From: a virus
IMG/VR virus record: IMGVR_UViG_3300036398_003301
Coordinates: 1 to 35,323 of that record
Reading direction: 5' to 3' (one strand)
DNA length: 35,323 bases
Part shown: in pieces, positions 30,319 through 35,323 of the stretch
Layout: each line of letters opens with the position of its first letter
Position numbering within the stretch: the stretch's first letter is position 1
Notes under the pieces: model-generated
Seen by the model: the letters and a program-made list of their open reading frames with translations, nothing else
Database searches by the model: none
What the model was told of the DNA's origin: nothing
Program-made: the position numbers and the translations under genes

Positions 30319-30564
30319 ATGTCAATAGTATCTGATTCAGCGATAGCCTGCCCCGCCTGTCACCGCGAGTGGCAGGATCACCCTGGCGTTGCACATTGTT
30401 GCAAGCTCTCGGTCGAGCTGGCCGCCAACCTCCGCGCCGTCCTCACCTATGTGAAACCACCGGAATACACCCGAGACATCGGCGAGCAGGAGGTTTTCTT
30501 CGACCTCATGGAAAATGCCCGGAGGCTCATCGTGAAAGCGCGGACTTTTGAAAGTGAATTATGA
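30319..30564 (+). CDS. Small cysteine-containing protein, possible zinc-binding
   Basis: The 81-residue protein has CPACH near residue 11 and HCC near residue 26, a possible partial zinc knuckle, then a helical C-terminus (QEVFFDLMENARRLIVKART). Function unknown. The stop overlaps the next start (ATGA). Confidence 0.5.
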   Translation: MSIVSDSAIACPACHREWQDHPGVAHCCKLSVELAANLRAVLTYVKPPEYTRDIGEQEVFFDLMENARRLIVKARTFESEL

Positions 30565-31043
30565 CCACAGAGGACACAGATAACACGGAGAGGGAAAATG
30601 ATTTGCAATGCGAACTTGCGGCGTGGGAGCTTTTGCGTGAGGCAACGCATAAATACGACAACCTCGCAACAGAGCATATGCTGACAATGAATAAACTCGC
30701 CGAAGAACGCGACGAGGCGATAGCAGCGCGGAAAGCATCTGCTGCCGATTGGCTTTTACAAGTAGAAAATGCTGACAAGCGCGTGTCTGAGGCTAAGAAA
30801 ATGGCGGCGAGAGCTGTGCAGGATGCCGCTGCGCTGGCGGACAAATTATCTGGATTGGAACTCCGTTCGACTGAGGAGCTGGCGAGGCTGGAGCAAGAAC
30901 GCAATGAGGAGCGGGCTGTTGCCGACGAGTTGGCCAGCGTTGCTGCGAGTTGCCTTGGATGGCATGACCACGAATGTCCTGACGCGGCCATAAAAATTGC
31001 CGCCGCATTGAAGCGCTGGAAGAAAATGAGGAGGGAGCTATGA
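30561..31043 (+). CDS. Coiled-coil protein of unknown function
   Basis: The 160-residue protein is almost entirely alpha-helical with long charged heptads (about residues 40-125, e.g. EERDEAIAARKASAADWLLQ), ending with a short Cys/His stretch (CLGWHDHECPDAA) and a basic tail. Its first residues, MTTEDTDNTEREN, are encoded by a copy of the 27-base repeat described separately, so that repeat has been captured as coding sequence or created the start. Confidence 0.5.
   Translation: MTTEDTDNTERENDLQCELAAWELLREATHKYDNLATEHMLTMNKLAEERDEAIAARKASAADWLLQVENADKRVSEAKKMAARAVQDAAALADKLSGLELRSTEELARLEQERNEERAVADELASVAASCLGWHDHECPDAAIKIAAALKRWKKMRREL
30564..30590 (+). repeat. 27-base dispersed repeat, copy 1 (sense)
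   Basis: Three 9-base units of the type NNCACRGAG (ACCACAGAG, GACACAGAT, AACACGGAG). It lies at the 5' end of the coiled-coil gene. Related copies in the opposite orientation are at 31628-31654 and 34147-34173. Confidence 0.7.
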
Positions 31044-31234
31044 CGCCAAACGAAATGCTTTCTATGATTGCGCAGCTACGGCGCGAGCGCAATGAGGCTT
31101 TGGCTCAAGTCAAAGAGTTAATTTATATTTCAGAACGCGCTATTGCGTTGGCTGAAATAGATTTTGAGAACGACAAATTCGGCGTTGTATCTGAACTCCG
31201 GGATGATTTGGCAAAAATAAAGAAATCCAAATGA
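31040..31234 (+). CDS. 64-aa helical protein of unknown function
   Basis: The protein (MTPNEMLSMIAQLRRERNEA at the start) is a charged helix followed by a short acidic/basic end. It is ATGA-coupled on both sides. Not recognised. Confidence 0.45.
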   Translation: MTPNEMLSMIAQLRRERNEALAQVKELIYISERAIALAEIDFENDKFGVVSELRDDLAKIKKSK

Positions 31235-31413
31235 ACTCCCTCCGCGACTACATCGCTCACCGCCGAATCGACGCCACCCATGCGCTGAACCTCCTGCAAG
31301 ATGCCGGGGTTATCTCCGACCTGTGCGTCACGGTCGATGATGTCGGCGATGCTGGGAAGGCCGTCGCCTGGTTGAGCCTCCATGAAGATGAACTGAAGCC
31401 TGCTCGACTATGA
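31231..31413 (+). CDS. 60-aa protein of unknown function
   Basis: The protein (MNSLRDYIAHRRIDATHALN at the start) is alpha/beta and acidic towards its end (SLHEDELKPARL). It is ATGA-coupled to both neighbours. Not recognised. Confidence 0.45.
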   Translation: MNSLRDYIAHRRIDATHALNLLQDAGVISDLCVTVDDVGDAGKAVAWLSLHEDELKPARL

Positions 31414-31664
31414 AACAAAATCCCTTTTTTGATGGTGCAGTAAATATTGGACGTGAAACGGATCCTCCGTTGAAACTGAAATTGCTTCAATCTGGAGAGT
31501 CATTTTTCAAACAAATGCACATACCCAAAGCAAATCAACTTCTTTGGAACTCTGAAGAGAAAGTATTGTATTATCTGAACAAGGATAGGGTTTTGTTTGA
31601 AGTTTTATTCAAAGAAGTCCCGACCTCCTCCGTGCCCTCTGTGTCCTCCGTGGTTAAATCATGA
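31410..31664 (+). CDS. 84-aa protein of unknown function with repeat-encoded C-terminus
   Basis: The AT-rich gene encodes a Lys/Leu/Phe-rich protein. Its last residues (SSVPSVSSVV) are encoded by the reverse copy of the 27-base repeat at 31628-31654, so the original end of the gene may have been altered by repeat insertion. Its stop TGA overlaps the terminase ATG. Confidence 0.45.
   Translation: MKQNPFFDGAVNIGRETDPPLKLKLLQSGESFFKQMHIPKANQLLWNSEEKVLYYLNKDRVLFEVLFKEVPTSSVPSVSSVVKS
31628..31654 (-). repeat. 27-base dispersed repeat, copy 2 (reverse orientation)
   Basis: On the minus strand this reads ACCACGGAG, GACACAGAG, GGCACGGAG, again three 9-base units. It ends 6 bases before the ATG of the terminase gene, so it occupies the terminase translation-start region. 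Confidence 0.75.
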
Positions 31665-33370
31665 TCCCCCAAACGCAAAACCCAGTTATCCCGCTCATCG
31701 AGGTTGAAGGCCGGTTGGCCGATGGGCGGTTTGTTGTTCGGTATCAAGGCCAGAAAGTCGCCGCCACCGAGGCGCAGTTGCTGGCCATCCACCGCGAGCG
31801 GGAGGAGCAGATCGCCCGCATGGTGGAAGACCCTTGGCGCTATGGCTGGCTGAATCCAGCCTGGGAGCGGGCGGATGCGGCTTATGCGGAGCTGCGGGAG
31901 AAGTTTCGGAAAGGCGTCACGGAGCTGCTTATCCTCGGCGGCAACCGCTCGGGCAAGTCGCGTTACTTTGCACGGAAGGCGATGCAGCATTTGGTGAACA
32001 CGCCGGGCGCGAAGGTGTGGTGTTTGCAATCCACCGAAGCGGCATCCATCCAAAACCAGCAGCCCTATTTGTGGGAATACCTGCCGAAAGAATGGAAACC
32101 CTCCGCCAGCGGCAAGCTCAAGAAGGGCGCGGTGGCGAATATCACCTACTCTCAGAAGGGCGGTTTCACCGAGAACAGCTTCGTGCTGCCGAATGGCTCG
32201 CAGTGTTGGTTCAAGTTCTATTCGATGGATGTTTCCTCGATTGAAGGTGCCGAGTTGAATTTTGTATGGGCCGACGAATTGGTGACGCCGGATTGGTTGG
32301 AGGCGTTGCGTTTTCGTTTGCTCACGCGAGACGGCGAACTCGGCATCGGCTTCACTCCGGTCGAAGGCTACACCACCACCGTCAAAGAATACCTCGACGG
32401 CGCGAAGACGCTGGAGGAATGCGACGCCCCGCTCCTGCCGCGCTACCGCGATGGCAACTTGATCGGCTTGGAGACCGTTCCCCGCATCCAGCAATGCACC
32501 CGCGAGAAAGCCCGTGTCGTTTATTTCCACACCTCGGACAACCCCTACGGCAACCCCGAGGCCATGGAGACGGAGCTACGCGGCAGCAACCGCGAGCGAA
32601 TCTTGATGCGTGCCTACGGCGTGCCGACCAAGGCGAGGATGTCGATGTTTCCGAAATTCCGCGAGAATGTGCATGTCGTCCCGCACGACAAAATTCCCAA
32701 GGAGGGAACCGTCTTCCATTTCGTCGATCCCGGCGAAGGCAAAGCGTGGGCTATGTTGTGGATTCGATTTACTCCAGACAACCGTTGCTGGATTTACCGC
32801 GAATGGCCAAACCAACTGGAATACATCGAAGGCGTCGGCTACCCCGGCCCGTGGGCTGAGGCTGATGGCAAGCTCGAAGACGGCCGCCCTGGTCCCGCAC
32901 AAAAAGCCTGCTGCTGGTTTGGATTCAAAGAATACAAAGCCGTCATCGAAGCTGCTGAGAAAGCCGATGAAATCGCCAAGGTCGAAGAACGCTGGATGGA
33001 TTCTCGCTACGGCAATACGCCCACCATGACGGAGGAAGGCGTTCGCACCCTCATCGAACAATGCGACGACCGTATGGGCTTAGACTTCAAGGCCACCTCC
33101 GGCAAAGCCATCACCGAAGGCGTCGGCATCATCAACGATTGGCTCGCATTTGACGAGGAGCGCCCGCTTGGGTCGGATAACTCCCCGAAGCTCTACATCA
33201 GCGAGCGGTGCAAAAACCTCATCTACTCGCTTAAAACTTGGACCGGCAAAGACGGCAAGCACGGCGCAACCAAAGACTGGATCGATGTTCTCCGCTACAT
33301 CGTTCTCGCCAGGGATGTCGAGTATGTGGATCCAGAATCACTCCGCACCCGAGGAGGCGGCTGCTATTGA
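31661..33370 (+). CDS. terL: Terminase large subunit
   Basis: The 569-residue protein has an ATPase domain with Walker A GGNRSGKS (Lys99), a Walker-B-like NFVWADELV, and a nuclease domain beginning near Asp356 (FHFVDPGEGKAWAMLWIRF), then WMDSRYGN and IDVLRYIV with further acidic residues for metal binding. It cuts concatemeric DNA and pumps it into the prohead. The start overlaps the preceding stop; the gene is followed by small genes, not by a portal gene, which is unusual. Confidence 0.9.
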   Translation: MIPQTQNPVIPLIEVEGRLADGRFVVRYQGQKVAATEAQLLAIHREREEQIARMVEDPWRYGWLNPAWERADAAYAELREKFRKGVTELLILGGNRSGKSRYFARKAMQHLVNTPGAKVWCLQSTEAASIQNQQPYLWEYLPKEWKPSASGKLKKGAVANITYSQKGGFTENSFVLPNGSQCWFKFYSMDVSSIEGAELNFVWADELVTPDWLEALRFRLLTRDGELGIGFTPVEGYTTTVKEYLDGAKTLEECDAPLLPRYRDGNLIGLETVPRIQQCTREKARVVYFHTSDNPYGNPEAMETELRGSNRERILMRAYGVPTKARMSMFPKFRENVHVVPHDKIPKEGTVFHFVDPGEGKAWAMLWIRFTPDNRCWIYREWPNQLEYIEGVGYPGPWAEADGKLEDGRPGPAQKACCWFGFKEYKAVIEAAEKADEIAKVEERWMDSRYGNTPTMTEEGVRTLIEQCDDRMGLDFKATSGKAITEGVGIINDWLAFDEERPLGSDNSPKLYISERCKNLIYSLKTWTGKDGKHGATKDWIDVLRYIVLARDVEYVDPESLRTRGGGCY

Positions 33371-33396
33371 CACCCTCACCCTATAATCAAAAAAGC

Positions 33397-33549
33397 ATGA
33401 AACTTCTCCGCCGCCGCGATGTCATGGCCCGCCTGGGCGTCACTGCAAAGCAAATCACTAAACTCATCGACTCGGGCATTCTTCGCCCGATCTGCAAACG
33501 CGGCTGCCGCGCTTGGTATCGCGCCGCTGATTTAGAAAAACTCGCATGA
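33397..33549 (+). CDS. 50-aa MerR-like HTH protein
   Basis: MKLLRRRDVMARLGVTAKQI and the following GILRPICKRGCRAWYRAADL fit a minimal MerR/HTH_17 DNA-binding unit. At 50 residues it lacks any effector domain. It could regulate late genes or help terminase recognise DNA; placement next to terL favours the second idea slightly. It is ATGA-coupled to the next gene. Confidence 0.6.
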   Translation: MKLLRRRDVMARLGVTAKQITKLIDSGILRPICKRGCRAWYRAADLEKLA

Positions 33550-33812
33550 ACGAAAAACGAATCCGATTTGATGGCACCCTGAGCCGAAACAAAAAACAGG
33601 AAAAGTCAACGCAGCCTTCGCATAAAGGCTCCTGCACCATTGAGGGCGTTGCCTACTGGATCAGCGGGTATGTGAACGAAAGCCGCGACAGCGGAGAAAA
33701 ATATTTCAAGCTCTACTTCGAGCCAAAGAAAACCGAAGCAGCAAGCGAAGCCGCGCCCGCCGCAGAGCCAATCGCCGTGCCGCTCTCCGAGTCTCCTGAC
33801 ATTCCTTTTTGA
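33546..33812 (+). CDS. Small OB-like protein with SSB-type acidic tail
   Basis: The 88-residue protein has a compact beta-rich core (GSCTIEGVAYWISGYVNESR, then GEKYFKLYFEPKK), an Ala/Pro/Glu-rich spacer and a C-terminal SESPDIPF. Single-stranded-DNA-binding proteins end in a similar DDIPF tip used to recruit partner enzymes. It could be a minimal phage SSB or an SSB mimic. The core is too short for a classical SSB, so confidence is moderate. Confidence 0.45.
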   Translation: MNEKRIRFDGTLSRNKKQEKSTQPSHKGSCTIEGVAYWISGYVNESRDSGEKYFKLYFEPKKTEAASEAAPAAEPIAVPLSESPDIPF

Positions 33813-34048
33813 TGAGTGCCGAAGACCTACAAGCCGCATGGTGCGTGCCACCCGAGGAACTCTGGTTCCGCAGCGTCATCGCAAAAATAAACGACGCCAT
33901 CGAAGACGCCGCCGAGATCACCTGCATGCCGCAAACCGCACAGAACCCCGGCCTGCTCGCCCACAGCGCAGGCGGCTTGGAAGCCCTTCGCACCTTGCGC
34001 GAAGAGATCGAGCGCACCCGCGCCGAGGCATTCGAGTCGAAGAAATAA
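33812..34048 (+). CDS. 78-aa protein of unknown function
   Basis: I use the ATG at 33812, which overlaps the previous stop as TGATG; a TTG one codon earlier is possible. The protein (MSAEDLQAAWCVPPEELWFR at the start) is helical and acidic and ends in a charged helix. It is the last small gene before the non-coding stretch. Not recognised. Confidence 0.45.
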   Translation: MSAEDLQAAWCVPPEELWFRSVIAKINDAIEDAAEITCMPQTAQNPGLLAHSAGGLEALRTLREEIERTRAEAFESKK

Positions 34049-34051
34049 ATA

Positions 34052-34071
34052 TTTTCCTGACGCCAGGAAAA
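34052..34071. promoter_or_regulatory. Perfect 8-bp stem-loop
   Basis: TTTTCCTG and CAGGAAAA pair perfectly around ACGC, four bases after the preceding stop codon. It could end or stabilise the upstream transcript; there is no downstream T-run on the plus strand. Confidence 0.5.
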
Positions 34072-34072
34072 C

Positions 34073-34137
34073 GACCGGCCTAAGTGGGGGAGGTGTGCTG
34101 TGCCTCCCTTAAACCGCTCACCACCTCTAGGCCGGTC
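34073..34137 (+). ncRNA. Candidate structured RNA element with mutually exclusive stems
   Basis: GACCGGCCTA (34073-34082) pairs perfectly with TAGGCCGGTC (34128-34137). Inside, GGGAGG (34088-34093) can pair with CCTCCC (34103-34108). Alternatively GAGGTG (34090-34095) can pair with CACCTC (34122-34127) and lengthen the outer stem. The two inner pairings exclude each other, as in attenuators and riboswitches. It lies before the scaffold gene. At DNA level it could instead be a terminase recognition site. Confidence 0.4.
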
Positions 34138-34146
34138 AACTCCTTC

Positions 34147-34173
34147 CTCCGTGTCCTCCGTGCTCTCCGTGGT
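34147..34173 (-). repeat. 27-base dispersed repeat, copy 3 (reverse orientation)
   Basis: On the minus strand this reads ACCACGGAG, AGCACGGAG, GACACGGAG, three 9-base units like the other two copies. GATTT(C/T)A-type bases follow both reverse copies, so the shared segment is slightly longer than 27 bases. Confidence 0.75.
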
Positions 34174-34182
34174 GAAATCTTT

Positions 34183-34231
34183 TTAGCGCCCGTTAGCGCC
34201 CATTTAGTCCCGTTAGCACCCGTTGCGCCCG
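34183..34231. repeat. Degenerate tandem array of about five 10-base units
   Basis: Units are TTAGCGCCCG, TTAGCGCCCAT, TTAGTCCCG, TTAGCACCCG and TTGCGCCCG. Regular helical-turn spacing and position upstream of head genes suggest repeated protein contacts, but no function is known. Confidence 0.55.
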
Positions 34232-34371
34232 CAGCCTCTTCCGCTCTGCAAATTTGGCGGGCAGATTCCGATTCAAGGCGAGTGCTGAACTACTCGCCGC
34301 CAGTGCGTGGAACCCGTGCGTGCTGGCAACCACCTTAGTTCTGACACCGCGACTTGGACGCAACACAAACC

Positions 34372-35323
34372 ATGGAACAGACAGAAACAGCATTCAGCAT
34401 CGGCGAAGTCATCGACGCGCTGGGAGTCAAGCTCCCGACCATTGATGAGACTCCGGCGGCCCCCGAGGCCGACCAGGAAGCAGTCGCGGATGAGACCCCT
34501 ACTGACAACACCCCAGAAGATCAGCCCGAAGACGCCGATCCCGCCGAGTCCACCGAGGATTCGTCTGATCCGTCCGATTCGACTGAACAACCCGAAGACG
34601 CCACCGAGGAAGACGCCGACGAGACCGCCGAGGAAGACCCTGAGTCTGCCGAAGCCCCCGCCGTGAAGAAGCTCGCCAAGCGAGTGGACAAGCTTACCGC
34701 CCGCGCCAAAAGCGCCGAGGAGCAAGCCACCAGCCTGCAAGCCGAACTCGCCGCCGCTAAGGATGCGCTCACCCGCGCCCAGCCTATCGTGGTGCAAGAT
34801 GCCGCCGACCCATTGGCGGATGTCACCACGCCCGAAGCCCTCGAAAGCCGCCTCGCCGCAGCCAATACCGTGCTCGACAATGTGCCCGATCTCATTGCAA
34901 AGGCCGACTACGAAGGCGGCGAAGTGGAAGTGCCTATGGGAGACGGCAGCACCCGCAAATTCACGAAGTCCGAACTTCAAGAACGCCTGCGAGTCGCCCG
35001 CCAGATTCTCAAGGCCGAGCCAGCCCGCCGGAACTACCTCGCCCAGCGCGAGACCTTCCAGCAAGAAGCCCGGCAGGTTTACCCCGAGTTGTTCCAAGAA
35101 GAATCCCAGGCCAGGCAAATGATGATGGCTACGCTGCAAGCGTATCCCGGCATCGCTAAGCTACCGAATCTGGAGCTGATCATTGGTGACGCCATTCGTG
35201 GACAAGCCCTCCGCTTCCAGCAAGCCGAGGCCATCCAAAAGAAAGCCGCCACAGCCAAGGCCAAGCCTGCCGCACCGGCAGCCGCCAAGCCAGCCGTAGC
35301 CCCGAAGGTTGTCAGTCCCTCAG
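34372..35323 (+). CDS. Putative capsid scaffold protein (3' end outside window)
   Basis: From the ATG at 34372 the frame stays open to the window end (317 codons). The N-terminal third is extremely acidic (many Asp/Glu/Pro/Thr, residues about 28-95). A coiled coil follows (about 100-145, KKLAKRVDKLTARAKSAEEQ), then a mixed region (with PMGDGSTRKFTKSELQERLR) and an Ala/Pro/Lys-rich end. This layout is typical of phage scaffolding proteins that guide prohead assembly. A portal gene would normally precede it but is not seen here. Confidence 0.65.
   Translation, partial: MEQTETAFSIGEVIDALGVKLPTIDETPAAPEADQEAVADETPTDNTPEDQPEDADPAESTEDSSDPSDSTEQPEDATEEDADETAEEDPESAEAPAVKKLAKRVDKLTARAKSAEEQATSLQAELAAAKDALTRAQPIVVQDAADPLADVTTPEALESRLAAANTVLDNVPDLIAKADYEGGEVEVPMGDGSTRKFTKSELQERLRVARQILKAEPARRNYLAQRETFQQEARQVYPELFQEESQARQMMMATLQAYPGIAKLPNLELIIGDAIRGQALRFQQAEAIQKKAATAKAKPAAPAAAKPAVAPKVVSPS

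Larger units (their letters stand above)
34049..34371 (+). other. Non-coding stretch between small packaging-region genes and scaffold gene
   Basis: This 323-base gap carries no convincing gene. It holds in order a perfect hairpin (34052-34071), a long-range inverted repeat with alternative inner stems (34073-34137), the third copy of the 27-base repeat (34147-34173), a degenerate 10-base tandem array (34183-34231), and about 140 bases without visible structure before the scaffold ATG. A promoter for the head genes may lie here, but no clear -35/-10 pair is seen. Confidence 0.6.

Noticed and set aside
34084-34338. Plus-strand ORF of 84 codons in the gap before the scaffold gene
   Set aside because: It runs through the inverted repeats, the 27-base repeat and the tandem array, so its open frame is better explained by repeat composition.
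1-35323. Insertion sequences or transposases
   Set aside because: No transposase motif or terminal inverted repeat pair was found in any frame.

Overview
The window is most of a temperate, probably short-tailed (podovirus-like) phage genome, read in the order structural/tail genes, integrase and attP, leftward early operon, rightward early/replication operon, terminase, scaffold. No host housekeeping gene, complete tRNA, rRNA, insertion sequence or CRISPR is visible. The host is probably a GC-rich environmental or gut bacterium. I lean towards Verrucomicrobiota from the gene flavour (PEGA lipoprotein, SET-domain protein, dispersed CACGGAG-type repeats, ATGA-coupled genes), but this is only inference. 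A 42-base match to the 3' half of a tRNA-Arg gene (20497-20538) lies beside the integrase with phage genes on BOTH sides. That is what an attP in an excised or circular (circularly permuted) phage genome looks like, rather than the edge of an integrated prophage.

1-19252, rightward late genes. The order is: the 3' end of a tail-fibre-type gene; small tail/appendage proteins, one with an AT-rich central island (643-1461); a lysis cassette (two small membrane proteins, a 55-aa lipoprotein, a YkuD-like putative endolysin at 3098); a calcineurin-like phosphoesterase (3873); a two-HTH protein (4877); a 628-aa putative tail nozzle protein (5318); a tail fibre with a self-cleaving S74 chaperone domain (7207); a small SET-domain lysine-methyltransferase-like protein (8427); an 885-aa Gln/Ala/Asn-rich glycine-zipper protein (8830); two smaller virion-associated candidates; and a 2082-aa polyvalent protein with an HEIGH metallopeptidase motif and a likely LPD38-like C-terminus (13004). 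The 885-aa and 2082-aa proteins look like ejected internal virion proteins.

19249-24322, leftward genes. Integrase; attP with flanking direct repeats that could be integrase arm sites; then a run of small overlapping genes (one a previously untracked 57-aa ORF at 20842), a DUF932 protein, a small membrane protein, a lipoprotein preceded by 14 perfect copies of a heptamer, and a ribbon-helix-helix-like (RHH-like) protein.

24428-33370, rightward early and packaging genes. These start with a 49-aa RHH regulator divergent from the leftward RHH-like gene, with a 22-bp perfect palindrome between them. They continue through overlapping mini-genes, an excisionase-like HTH protein, a DnaQ-type exonuclease, a DUF1376 replication protein, a DnaB-type helicase, a series of small unknown proteins and the terminase large subunit.

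33371-35323. A second MerR-type mini-protein, a small protein with an SSB-like DIPF tail, a short unknown gene, a 323-base non-coding stretch with strong inverted repeats and repeat arrays, and the start of a scaffold-like protein that runs off the window. Portal and major capsid genes are not seen and would be expected in the missing arc between 35323 and position 1.

The genes form a coherent cycle. An RHH-based switch seems to choose between the leftward lysogeny/integration side and the rightward replication side. DnaB, DUF1376 and DnaQ proteins replicate the DNA, terminase and scaffold build and fill heads, and the late left arm makes the tail, the ejection proteins and lysis.
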